A DNA stretch of 64,000 nucleotides from Pelomonas sp. BJYL3 (GTDB lineage: Bacteria; Pseudomonadota; Gammaproteobacteria; Burkholderiales; Burkholderiaceae_C): positions 1-64,000 of the forward strand of contig NZ_JANZKX010000001.1 in assembly GCF_027257975.1 (NCBI RefSeq), in the 5' to 3' direction. A model generated the notes under the pieces. The model searched no databases. It had not been told where the DNA came from and saw only the letters and a program-made list of their open reading frames with translations. Made by a program: the position numbers and the translations under genes. Shown piece by piece: positions 13,559 to 21,400 of the stretch (positions are counted from its first letter, which is position 1; the number at the start of each line of letters is the position of its first letter).

Positions 13559-13951
13559 CTAGCCCTCGACGAGGGCCGCGCCGTGTTGACGCATCAGCTC
13601 GCGCAGCACCGAGCGGTGGCAGCGGGCCTCGTCCTCACAGTAGCAGCCCATGGAGAAGGCACTGTGCTGCGACAGCGCGGCCAGCAGCTGCAGGCTGCGC
13701 TCGGCCCCGGGCTCGGCCATCTCGGCCCTGTACCTGCGCATGAACTGCGCCCATTGCGCGGGCGTCTCGGCCGCCTGGCCCAGCTTCATGGTCTCGACCG
13801 AGGGGGCCAGATTGGGGTACCAGACGTCGTACCAGTTGCCGGAGGCGAACTCACTCTTGGGCACGCCCCGCGGCGGTCGCCGCACGGTGCCGATGCGAAG
13901 CCCTTCATCGGGCGCCCGGGGGCTGCCCAGCCTGACGATGCGCAAGGCCAT
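13559..13951 (-). CDS. DUF488 family protein (YeaO-like)
   Basis: A 130-aa protein. It begins MALRIVRLGSPRAPDEGLRIGTVRRPPRGVP and contains NWYDVWYPNLAPS, the usual signature of the YeaO-type DUF488 branch. Near the C-terminus SMGCYCEDEARCHRSVL contains the conserved Cys/His cluster of the family (C-x-C-x5-CHR), which may bind metal. Length is typical. AGGAG lies 8 nt before the ATG. It faces the YCII gene tail to tail with only 27 bp between stops. No biochemical role is established for the family that I can name with confidence. Confidence 0.85.
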   Translation of the reverse strand: MALRIVRLGSPRAPDEGLRIGTVRRPPRGVPKSEFASGNWYDVWYPNLAPSVETMKLGQAAETPAQWAQFMRRYRAEMAEPGAERSLQLLAALSQHSAFSMGCYCEDEARCHRSVLRELMRQHGAALVEG

Positions 13952-13978
13952 GGGGTGTCTCCTGTCCTGCCACCGCGC

Positions 13979-14611
13979 TCAGCGCTCGCCTGCCGAGAGC
14001 AGCAGCTGCGGATGTTTGAGCCGCGCCGGGTCCGGCAGTTGGCGCCGCCAGGTGGCTCCGCGCAGGGCCGGGATCTCTTCCGTTGCCAGCTGGGCCTTCG
14101 CAGCCAGGCTGCGGTCGTTCAGCACCAGCACGCCCTGAGGTCCTTCCCTGGACGCGCTGATGCCGCGATCCAGCGCCTCGTAGTGGCCGGCGTAGACGAT
14201 GTCCCCCTCCTGGATGCGCAAGCGGACCTGCAGCGGGCGCAACGAGCGGTCCACACGGGCGGTCTCACCGGCCTGCTGGACCAGCTCGAAGTCCTCGATT
14301 TCGTAGTCCCCCGCAGGCAAGGCCAGCAGCAGCAGCTCGCCCTGGGACTGGGGCGTGCGCCAGGGCCAGGTCTTGCCTCCCCAGCCCGGTTCTGACGGGT
14401 ACTGCAGGACCTGCGCCGCCTTTGCACTCCCCTGCGCCGGCACGCCGCGCAAGCCCAGGGCGCAGGACCGGTAGGGCCGCTCGGCCGCGGTGCCCAGGCC
14501 CAGCAGCAGCCAGCCCGTGCCCGCCTGGGCGCGCACCGCCGGCGGCAGCAGCAGCGCCAGGGCGGCGGACGAAAGGCCGAGCAGGCAGCGTCTTCTTGGC
14601 AGGGCAGGCAT
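13979..14611 (-). CDS. Secreted protein of unknown function
   Basis: A 210-aa protein with a clear export signal: MPALPRRRCLLGLSSAALALLLPPAVRAQAG, with a basic RRR start, hydrophobic core and AQA cleavage site. The twin arginines directly before CLLGL allow Tat export as well as Sec. The mature part alternates short beta-type stretches (TGWLLLGLGTAAERP, GELLLLALPAGDYEIEDFEL, GDIVYAGHYEAL), which suggests a small beta-rich periplasmic domain. I recognise no enzyme motif. The start at 14611 has GGAG eight bases upstream and places the signal peptide at the N-terminus. It follows the FMN reductase gene by 23 bp on the same strand. Confidence 0.8.
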   Translation of the reverse strand: MPALPRRRCLLGLSSAALALLLPPAVRAQAGTGWLLLGLGTAAERPYRSCALGLRGVPAQGSAKAAQVLQYPSEPGWGGKTWPWRTPQSQGELLLLALPAGDYEIEDFELVQQAGETARVDRSLRPLQVRLRIQEGDIVYAGHYEALDRGISASREGPQGVLVLNDRSLAAKAQLATEEIPALRGATWRRQLPDPARLKHPQLLLSAGER

Positions 14612-14634
14612 GGCAGCAGCTCCGGTGGGGTGGC

Positions 14635-15180
14635 TCACCACTGTACGCTGGGGCCGGCATCCGCCCCGCCGGCCAGCTCGGCCTGCAGGGTGGCCAGCAG
14701 ACCCCTCATCGAGGCTCGCAGCGGGGCATCGGCCAGCATGGCGGCTTCCGTCACGCAGGCGCCCAGCAGGGGCAGGCTGAGGCTGGACCGGCGCAGCAGC
14801 CGCGCATTCATGGTGCGCAGCACCTCCTGCAGGCTCTCGAAGGCATGGTGGGCGCGGGGCGAGGTGTTGACCAGCGCGACCGGCTTGTCCACGAAGCCCT
14901 CGAAGCTCACAAGCCAGTCCAGGGCGTTCTTCATCACGCCGGAGATGCCGTGGGCGTACTCCGGGCTGGCGATCAGCAGCACATCCGCCGCCTGCACCGC
15001 CGCACGCCACGCCTGCACGGCGGCCGGCGGCTCGCTTTCGAGGTCCGGATTGAACAGCGGCAGGCGCCCCGCATGCTCGCTGACGTGGACCTGCTGCGGC
15101 CCCAGCTGCGCCAGCGCACGGCAGAAGGCTGCGTTGATCGAGGCCCGGCGCAGGCTGCCGGCAACGGCCAGTACCTTCAT
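14635..15180 (-). CDS. NADPH-dependent FMN reductase family protein
   Basis: A 181-aa flavodoxin-like reductase. The FMN phosphate loop is at the N-terminus (VLAVAGSLRRASINAAFCRAL: GSLRxxSxN). The isoalloxazine-contact motif ASPEYAHGISGVMKNALDW (SPEYNxxxPGxLKNAxDW family pattern, with His for Asn) lies near residues 70-90. Such enzymes reduce FMN, quinones, azo dyes or chromate in the cytoplasm and help against oxidative stress. Length is typical. It lies 16 bp downstream of the secreted peptidase gene and 23 bp upstream of the secreted-protein gene, so the three may form one transcript. The exact electron acceptor cannot be read from sequence. Confidence 0.9.
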   Translation of the reverse strand: MKVLAVAGSLRRASINAAFCRALAQLGPQQVHVSEHAGRLPLFNPDLESEPPAAVQAWRAAVQAADVLLIASPEYAHGISGVMKNALDWLVSFEGFVDKPVALVNTSPRAHHAFESLQEVLRTMNARLLRRSSLSLPLLGACVTEAAMLADAPLRASMRGLLATLQAELAGGADAGPSVQW

Positions 15181-15196
15181 GGCATGCTCACGATCG

Positions 15197-16303
15197 TCAT
15201 TTCGCGCCCTGGTCCACGTCCTTGATGAAGCGGACCAGGCCCTGGAACCAGGTCTTCTGGTCGTCGTACATCGACATGTGCGAGCCCTGGGCGCAATGCA
15301 GGTAGCGGCCCTTGGGCATCAGCGAGGCCATCTTCTCCATGTGCTTGGGATCCATGGTGTCGTACTGGCCGCCGATGGTCAGGGTGGGGACGGTGATCTT
15401 GCCGAGGTCCGCCATCCGGTCCCACTGGGCCAGCTTGCCGCTGGAGCTCATCTCGCTGGGCCCCTGCATGGGCACATAGACCTCGCGGTTGGTCTTGTCG
15501 AAGCCCCGCTTCACCGGATCCGGCCACTGGTCCGGCGGCATGCGCAGGATGTGGTGCACGTAGTAGTGAGGGATCAGCAGTGCCATGTAGCGCGGGTTGT
15601 CGTAGTCCTTCTTCGCCTCCAGCTTGAGGATCTCCTTGAGGGCCTGCGGGTCCATGGCGGGCATCAGCGTGGTCTCGGCGTAGCGCACGTACTCGGGAAT
15701 GCTGGCCATCATGTTGGAGATCACCAGGCCCTTGAGGTGCTGCTGGTACTTCAGCGCGTACTCGATGGCCAGCATGCCGCCCCAGGAGTGGCCCAGCAGG
15801 TAGAAGTTGTCCTTGTCCAGCTTCAGGGCCTGGCGGACCTGCTCGACCTCATCCACGAAGCGGTCCAGCTCCCACAGGCTGCCGTCCTTGGGCTGGTCGC
15901 TGTAGGCGGAGCCGAGCTGGTCGTAGTAGTAGTACTCGATGCCCTCGCCGGGGAAGTAGCTGTCGAAGGCCTCGAAGTACTCGTGCGTGGCGCCGGGGCC
16001 GCCGTGCAGCAGCAGCACCTTGATGCGCGGGTTGTGCCCCACCCGCTTGGTCCAGACCTTGAACGTGCCCTTGGGCGTCGTGATGGGGATGAGCCGGACG
16101 CCGCCGGTCAGCGCGTCCTCGCCGCTGGCGTCGTGATAGCTGGCCAGGCTGGGCTGCACGGCTCCGGAAGCGGCAGCCGCCGGCTTGTCGGCGCCGGGGG
16201 CGGTGGCCGGCGCCTGGCCCGCGGGCTGGCAGGCCTGCAGCCAGGCAGTGGCTGCCAGGATCAGGAGCCATCGCGCAGTCAATCCATGGAGCAGGTAGGG
16301 CAT
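15197..16303 (-). CDS. Secreted lipoprotein proline iminopeptidase-type alpha/beta hydrolase
   Basis: A 368-aa protein. The signal peptide ends in a lipobox LQAC at about residues 22-25, so the enzyme should be lipid-anchored outside the cytoplasm. A Pro/Ala-rich linker follows. The hydrolase domain has HGGPG (oxyanion region), the nucleophile elbow GHSWGG, a later GGQYDTMDP (Asp candidate) and GSHMSMYD (His). HGGPGATHEYFEAF plus GHSWGG is the pattern of the proline iminopeptidase/tricorn-interacting-factor family (peptidase family S33), which release N-terminal residues from short peptides. GGAG lies 7 nt before the ATG. A different small amide or ester substrate is possible. Confidence 0.9.
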   Translation of the reverse strand: MPYLLHGLTARWLLILAATAWLQACQPAGQAPATAPGADKPAAAASGAVQPSLASYHDASGEDALTGGVRLIPITTPKGTFKVWTKRVGHNPRIKVLLLHGGPGATHEYFEAFDSYFPGEGIEYYYYDQLGSAYSDQPKDGSLWELDRFVDEVEQVRQALKLDKDNFYLLGHSWGGMLAIEYALKYQQHLKGLVISNMMASIPEYVRYAETTLMPAMDPQALKEILKLEAKKDYDNPRYMALLIPHYYVHHILRMPPDQWPDPVKRGFDKTNREVYVPMQGPSEMSSSGKLAQWDRMADLGKITVPTLTIGGQYDTMDPKHMEKMASLMPKGRYLHCAQGSHMSMYDDQKTWFQGLVRFIKDVDQGAK

Positions 16304-16399
16304 GTCAGTCTCCGGACTGGGAAGCCGCCTTTGTAGACGGTCGACGGGCCGCCGGCCACCGGGTCTTCACGGTGGCCACGGTCGCGCGGGGCTCCGGCC

Positions 16400-16849
16400 T
16401 CAGCCCGGGATGTCAGGTTCCACCAGCTGCGCCAGCAGCAGCAGGGACTCCTGCCAGCCCATCAGGCAGGCTTCCTTGGGAATCACGGCGGGAATGCCTT
16501 CCTGCACCACCTCCAGCTCGGTGCCGCAGAAGACCTGACGCAGCCGGATGGTGACCGTCAGCACACCAGGCAGGTTCGGGTCCTCGAACTGGTCCGTGTG
16601 GCGGATCAGCGAGGACGGCACCAGCTCCAGGTACTCGCCATGGAAGCTGTGGCTGTTGCCGCTTCCGAAGTTCGTGAAGGACATGCGAAAGCGGCCGCCG
16701 ACCCGCGCATCCAGCTCATGGACCGTGCAGGTGAAGCCATGCGGCGGCAGCCACTTGCACAGCGCACCGGCCTCCAGGAAGGCGCGGTAGACCCGCTCGG
16801 GAGGCGCACGCAGGATGCGCTGAAGATGGACGGTATGGGTCTCGGACAT
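16400..16849 (-). CDS. SRPBCC / AHSA1-like domain protein
   Basis: A 149-aa START-like fold protein. It opens VHLQRILRAPPERVYRAFLEAGALCKWLPPHGF, the standard beginning of the activator-of-Hsp90-ATPase-homolog (AHSA1) group, and continues with VGGRFRMSF and the closing helix MGWQESLLLLAQLVEPDIPG. Bacterial members bind small hydrophobic molecules; true ligands are mostly unknown. GAGGAG lies upstream of the ATG. It is separated from the peptidase gene by 96 bp on the same strand. No partner gene (such as an ArsR-type regulator often found beside AHSA1 genes) is present here. Confidence 0.88.
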   Translation of the reverse strand: MSETHTVHLQRILRAPPERVYRAFLEAGALCKWLPPHGFTCTVHELDARVGGRFRMSFTNFGSGNSHSFHGEYLELVPSSLIRHTDQFEDPNLPGVLTVTIRLRQVFCGTELEVVQEGIPAVIPKEACLMGWQESLLLLAQLVEPDIPG

Positions 16850-16939
16850 GGCGGCTCCTCTCGCAGGTTCCCGCGCATGCTAACCAGCTGCGGGCGAACT
16901 GCAAGCCCGCACCGCCCCTGGGTGATCTCTGCAGGCACC

Positions 16940-16970
16940 AAAAAAAAACGGCCGGGGAGACCCGGCCGTT
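16940..16970 (-). terminator. Rho-independent terminator of the TonB-dependent receptor gene
   Basis: Read on the minus strand, a 10-bp perfect stem (AACGGCCGGG / CCCGGCCGTT) with a four-base loop is followed by a run of T (plus-strand A-run 16940-16948). It lies about 30 bp after the stop of the receptor gene. Confidence 0.92.
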
Positions 16971-16999
16971 GCAAAGGCATTGGTGATTGAAGCGAGAGA

Positions 17000-19690
17000 T
17001 CAGAGCTTGTAGTTCACACCCAGCAGGGTCTGGCGGCCGTACTTCTCCCAGCCGCGGTAGCGATCCTCGCTGCCGGAGAAGGTCTGGAAGGCCGAGTTCG
17101 TCAGGTTGTTGACCTGCAGCAGGAAGGACAGACCCTTGTACGTGCCCTCCTGGATCTCGTAGCCCAGCTGCAGATCCACCACGGTGTCCGCCTTGATGAA
17201 GGTCTTCTCGCTGGTGCCGCCGGGGCCGCCGATGGAGCCCAGGAAGTTGGAGCGATGACGCTGGCTCACCCGCAGCGAGTAGCCGTTGTTCTCGTAGTAG
17301 GCCGTCAGGTTCAGCACGCTCTTGGACAGGCCGGGCAGCGGCAGGTTCTGGTCACCGAAGCGCGAGTCCTTGACGTTGATGGAGCTGTCCGTCAGCGACA
17401 GGTTGCCCTGCACGCCAAAGCCCTTCAGCGAGGGGCTGACCATCTCCAGCGGCACCGACAGCGAGAACTCCAGGCCACGCAGCGAACCGCCCTGGCCGTT
17501 CTCCGGGTGGGTGATGGTGCCGATGGTGGTGCTGGGCTTGATCGGCGTGCCATCGGGGGCGGTGCCGGTCAGCGGATAGTCCTTGAAGTCGAAGGGCGTG
17601 GTGACGTTGTAGATGTAGGACTTCAGGCGCTTGTAGAAGCCGGCCACGGCCACATAGCCCTTGCTGCCGAAGTACTTCTCCCAGGACAGGTCCAGGTAGT
17701 CGGACTTCCAGGGATCCAGCCTGGGGTTGCCGCCGCTGCCGCTGGGCGTGCCGGTATTGCCGGCAGACAGGCCCACCTGGAAGGAGGCGTTCAGGTCATC
17801 CAGCTTGGGACGGGCAATCGCCTGACCGGCGCCGAGGCGCAGCTGCTGCTGGTCGGGCAGGCTCCAGGAGAGGTTCAGGGTGGGCAGCACGTCGGTGTAC
17901 TTCTTGCCATCCTGCACCGGCACCAGGGAGGCCAGCGGCCACTGCAGCAGGGTGTTGGAGGTCGAGCTCTGGTCGGTGTTGACCACCTGCAGGCCGACGT
18001 TGCCGCGCACCGGGCGACCCAGCAGCTCGGTCTCGAGGTTGGCCTTGGCGTAGACCGTGCTCACGTTCTCCTTGATCGCCCAGTTCTTGGTGGCGCCCCA
18101 GGGGTTCAGCACGGCGGGGGTGTAGGGACCGAAGTTGCTGGCCAGCGCCTTGTCGATGTCCCAGGCCAGGATGGCGGGCAGGCCGACGCGCGAGAGGTCG
18201 GTGGGCGACAGCAGGTCGGCGCTGGCGAAGTCGGACTTCAGCGCGTTGAAGCCGGTCTCCAGATGCTGGCGGCTCTTCTCGCGGCGCGAGTAGTTCAGGC
18301 CGAAGTCGACGCTGGTGATGATGCCGGCGTCGAAGTCACGCGAGAAGTCCAGGCGCACGGCGTCCAGCTTGTCGCGGAAGCTCGGCACATTGACATAGCC
18401 GTTGCCGAAGGGGCCGCCCAGCTTGACGGCGGCATTGCTGTCGTAGGCCTTGCCGAACTTGAAGGTCGGCACCGGACCGGCGTAGTTGTAGGTGATGGTG
18501 TCGGCGCCGAGGCCCGAGTTCATCTCGATCAGGGTCTCGTCGTGGTCAGCGGTGGAGTGGCTCAGGTCCAGCACTGCGGTCCACTTGTCGACGACCCACT
18601 TGTTGTTCCAGCCGATGGCGCTGAGCTTGTCTTCGCGCGTCAGGATGTTGTTGCGCACCACCGGGGTGGCCTGCACCGTGCCGGCCAGGGCCAGACCGTT
18701 GGTGATGGTGGTCGAGTTGAAGTTGGCGCCGGACCAGTTCTCGAAGGGCACTTCCATGCCGCGACGGGTCTCGTCATACGAGAACTTGGAGTGGTAGACG
18801 TCCAGCGTCGAGCTGAAGCTGGTGCTCGGACGGTATTCCAGCACGCCCATCACGCCGTCACGCTTCTCGCGACCGGTGTAGTACAGGCCCTTGAAGCCCT
18901 GGGGATACAGCGCGTCCTTGTCGGCCGCGCCGGCGCCGCTGAGGTTGCCGCCGTTCTTGACCCAGTTCCAGGTCTCGAACTGATAGCGGCTGACCGGGTG
19001 GTCGCTGTGGGCGAAGCCCACGGCCAGGCCCAGGGTCTTGTCGGCGAACTGGTCGATGTAGGAGGCGCTGACGCGGTTGCCGGTCGAGGGGGCGCCGTCG
19101 GAGATGGCGCCGTTGGAGTTCTTCTCGCCGCGCACGTTGAAGGCCACGGTGCGCTTGCCGAAGTTCAGCGGCTTGACGGTCTGCAGGTTGACCGTGCCGG
19201 CCAGGCCCTGGCCAACCAGGGAGGCGTCGCCGGTCTTGTAGACGGTGACCGCGCTGATCAGCTCGGACGGGTACTGGTCGTATTCGACGTAGCGGTCGCC
19301 ACTGGTGCTGACCTGTTCGCGGCCGTTGAGCAGCGCAGACGACAGGTCCGGGGCCGTGCCGCGGATGCTGATCTGCTGGGCCTGGCCATTGACGCGCTGG
19401 GCGGCCAGGCCGGGCAGGCGCGAGATGGACTCGGCGATGCTGATGTCAGGCAGCTTGCCAATGTCTTCGGCGGAGATGGACTCCACCACCGACGTGGCGT
19501 TCTTCTTGACTGAGATCGCGTCTTCGATGCCCTTGCGGATGCCGGTCACGGTGACGGTATCCAGCTTGTTGTCACCCTGCGCCGCGGGCGCCTGCTGTGC
19601 CTGGGCGCCTGCCGCCAGCATCAGCAGCGCGCAACCCGCCACGACGGGGCTCAAACGGAATGTGTCGCGATGGACTTGCACTGTCTTCAT
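17000..19690 (-). CDS. TonB-dependent outer-membrane receptor, sugar-type
   Basis: An 896-aa receptor. A signal peptide (ALLMLAAGAQAQ) is followed by a TonB-box-like region LDTVTVTGIRKGIEDAI, then the plug (KLPDISIAESISRLPGLAAQR, ISIRGTAPDLSSALLNGR, GLAGTVNLQTVKPL) and a long beta-barrel ending RQTLLGVNYKL. The plug wording is that of the receptor group found in Xanthomonas, Caulobacter and relatives, often used for carbohydrate uptake across the outer membrane with TonB energy. AGGAGA lies 6 nt before the ATG at 19690. It stands downstream of a glucokinase gene on the same strand with a TGTAG-type palindrome between them, so glucose or a glucoside is the likely cargo (inference). A strong terminator closes the gene. 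Confidence 0.93.
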   Translation of the reverse strand: MKTVQVHRDTFRLSPVVAGCALLMLAAGAQAQQAPAAQGDNKLDTVTVTGIRKGIEDAISVKKNATSVVESISAEDIGKLPDISIAESISRLPGLAAQRVNGQAQQISIRGTAPDLSSALLNGREQVSTSGDRYVEYDQYPSELISAVTVYKTGDASLVGQGLAGTVNLQTVKPLNFGKRTVAFNVRGEKNSNGAISDGAPSTGNRVSASYIDQFADKTLGLAVGFAHSDHPVSRYQFETWNWVKNGGNLSGAGAADKDALYPQGFKGLYYTGREKRDGVMGVLEYRPSTSFSSTLDVYHSKFSYDETRRGMEVPFENWSGANFNSTTITNGLALAGTVQATPVVRNNILTREDKLSAIGWNNKWVVDKWTAVLDLSHSTADHDETLIEMNSGLGADTITYNYAGPVPTFKFGKAYDSNAAVKLGGPFGNGYVNVPSFRDKLDAVRLDFSRDFDAGIITSVDFGLNYSRREKSRQHLETGFNALKSDFASADLLSPTDLSRVGLPAILAWDIDKALASNFGPYTPAVLNPWGATKNWAIKENVSTVYAKANLETELLGRPVRGNVGLQVVNTDQSSTSNTLLQWPLASLVPVQDGKKYTDVLPTLNLSWSLPDQQQLRLGAGQAIARPKLDDLNASFQVGLSAGNTGTPSGSGGNPRLDPWKSDYLDLSWEKYFGSKGYVAVAGFYKRLKSYIYNVTTPFDFKDYPLTGTAPDGTPIKPSTTIGTITHPENGQGGSLRGLEFSLSVPLEMVSPSLKGFGVQGNLSLTDSSINVKDSRFGDQNLPLPGLSKSVLNLTAYYENNGYSLRVSQRHRSNFLGSIGGPGGTSEKTFIKADTVVDLQLGYEIQEGTYKGLSFLLQVNNLTNSAFQTFSGSEDRYRGWEKYGRQTLLGVNYKL

Positions 19691-19936
19691 CCTTGTCTCC
19701 TGTAGCTCTTTGAACAACTGCTGCCGCGCCCCTCAGGACGGCTGGGACTGCGGCGCCATGGAACCCTTTGACTGAAACAATTCTGTACTAAAACTAGATT
19801 CGCACACAACACGAAGAAAACCCTTATCAGCCCCGAACGATGCCGAAAAGCATCAGATTTGGCCCAAACATCAAGGGTATCCACCAGTATTTCGGCCCCA
19901 AACGTGATCAAACGTCCGTGACCTTCGTCACCTGTA

Positions 19937-19951
19937 TGTAGGTCAACTACA
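19937..19951. promoter_or_regulatory. HexR-type operator upstream of the TonB-dependent receptor
   Basis: The 15-mer TGTAGGTCAACTACA is an inverted repeat with arms TGTAG / CTACA. It lies between the glucokinase stop (19957) and the receptor ATG (19690). Closely related palindromes stand upstream of both glucokinase genes. HexR of the RpiR family is known to bind TGTA...TACA palindromes, and a HexR-like domain is encoded at 21401-23296. Binding here is inferred. The sequence TTGACC on the minus strand overlaps the site and could be part of a promoter. Confidence 0.7.
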
Positions 19952-19956
19952 CACAA

Positions 19957-20985
19957 TCAGAACTTGACTACAGCCGCCCCCGGCAGTGATTGCTCGATCG
20001 CCAGGGACACACCGCCCATGGCGGCCAGGGTGTCGGTGATCAGCACCGTGGGAATGCCCGCCAGGTAGGACTGAAAGCGCCCCTTGGCCTCGAAGCGCTC
20101 GCGGAAACGGGACTGGAAGAAGGCCTCGCCCAGGCGCGGCACGATGCCGCCGCCCACATAGACTCCGCCGCGGGCCCCCAGGGTCAGGGCCACGCTGCCG
20201 GCAAAACCGCCCAGCATGGCGCAGAAGCTGTCCAGCGTGCGCGCACACAGGGGGTCCTGCCCGGCGAGGCCGCGCTCCAGGATCAACTCCGGTGTCAGCG
20301 GTTCCGGCGCGGCCTGGCTGCCGAGCACGGCGCACACCGCCTCATGCAGGGTCGGCAGGCCGATGCCGGAGAGCAGGCGCTCGGCGGAGACATGCGCATG
20401 GCGCCCCCGCACATGGGTCAGCAGGGCGCTCTCGAAGTCATCGGCAGGCGCGAGCGTGGCGTGCCCACCCTCCCCCGGCAAGGCCTGCCAGCCCTGCCCC
20501 GTCTGCAGCACCGCCGCGACCCCCAGCCCGGTGCCCGGGCCGATCACCGCCAGGCAGCCGGCCGCCGCGGGCAGCGGCCCGCCCCAGGCGCGGACCTGGT
20601 CAGCGCGCAGACGCGGCAGCGACAGCGCCAGGGCCTCGAAGTCGTTCAGCACCCGCAGGCTTTGCAGCTGCAGCGCCGCCTGCAAGGCCTGGCGGGAGAA
20701 GCGCCAGCGGCTGTTCGTCAGCACCACCTCGTCGCCCGCAACGGCGGTGGCCACCGCGACGGCGGCATGGCGAGGCGCCGGGCAGCCGCGACCCTGCGCC
20801 TGCAGCTCCGCAGCCAGGTCCTGGAGATAGCGGCGGACCGCCTCCTCCAGGCCAGGGAAGTCCTGGACGGCGTAACTGCGCAGCCGGGCCACGGGCGCAC
20901 CGGGGCCTTCCACCCAGCCGAAGCGGGCGTTGCTGCCGCCGACGTCAGCTACCAGCCATGGATACAGATCCTGCGGGCCGCTCAT
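19957..20985 (-). CDS. glk: Glucokinase (ROK-unrelated, Glk family)
   Basis: A 342-aa protein that should phosphorylate glucose with ATP to glucose-6-phosphate in the cytoplasm. Visible motifs: WLVADVGGSNARFGWVE (phosphate loop), VLNDFEALALSLP (catalytic Asp in LNDF), VIGPGTGLGVA, LPGEGGHATLAP (glucose-contacting EGGH) and GGVYVGGGIVPRLGEAFF (adenosine region). The start at 20985 puts the phosphate loop about 12 residues in and has AGGGG upstream. It is a diverged paralog of the glucokinase half of the fusion at 21401-23296, which is transcribed the other way. Two TGTAG-type sites lie upstream. The TonB receptor gene follows on the same strand, consistent with uptake and phosphorylation of one sugar. 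Confidence 0.93.
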   Translation of the reverse strand: MSGPQDLYPWLVADVGGSNARFGWVEGPGAPVARLRSYAVQDFPGLEEAVRRYLQDLAAELQAQGRGCPAPRHAAVAVATAVAGDEVVLTNSRWRFSRQALQAALQLQSLRVLNDFEALALSLPRLRADQVRAWGGPLPAAAGCLAVIGPGTGLGVAAVLQTGQGWQALPGEGGHATLAPADDFESALLTHVRGRHAHVSAERLLSGIGLPTLHEAVCAVLGSQAAPEPLTPELILERGLAGQDPLCARTLDSFCAMLGGFAGSVALTLGARGGVYVGGGIVPRLGEAFFQSRFRERFEAKGRFQSYLAGIPTVLITDTLAAMGGVSLAIEQSLPGAAVVKF

Positions 20986-21118
20986 GCCCGCCCCTCGTGG
21001 CACATCAGGGCTGCTGGAACCGGCACCGGTGGGCCGGACACCCGGGGCCACTTCAACTTGTCTTGCATGGATGATCTTTCCTCGCTCGGCCTGCCGCGGT
21101 CCGGCCAGCCGTGGAGCC

Positions 21119-21166
21119 TGTAGTTTTACAAGCGCATTGCATGCGGCGAAAGGTAGCAAAACTACA
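21119..21166. promoter_or_regulatory. Pair of inverted TGTAGTTTT operator-like sites between the divergent glucokinase genes
   Basis: TGTAGTTTTACA at 21119-21130 and GGTAGCAAAACTACA at 21152-21166 share the nonamer TGTAGTTTT in opposite orientation, forming a 48-bp inverted arrangement. The second site has the TGTA-N7-TAC spacing of the other palindromes in this region; the first has a shorter gap. Both lie 134-181 bp upstream of the minus-strand glk start. They are probably HexR sites controlling that gene. Confidence 0.6.
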
Positions 21167-21371
21167 TGCCACTGACAAGCTCTCGCTAGCCCCGCCCCGC
21201 AAGCTGTCAGCAGGACGCCTTCAATACAGGGCGGGCATTGAGGAAGAAATGCCGGGCAAGTCCCTGATCTGTCGAGCTTTCGTTCCACAATATGGCAAGC
21301 GCTGGCACTGCGGGCGCCCGCGCTGGTCAGGCCCACGGCCCGGCCCTGGGCATGTACCGATGCCCACCTGC

Positions 21372-21386
21372 TGTAGTTGCGTTACA
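21372..21386. promoter_or_regulatory. HexR-type operator directly upstream of the glk-hexR fusion
   Basis: TGTAGTTGCGTTACA (TGTA-N7-TACA) ends 14 bp before the ATG at 21401. A repressor bound here would cover the promoter or initiation region of the gene that encodes it, so autoregulation is expected. Its arms match the sites at 19937-19951 and 21152-21166. Confidence 0.7.
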
Positions 21387-21400
21387 CCCTGACCCATCCC

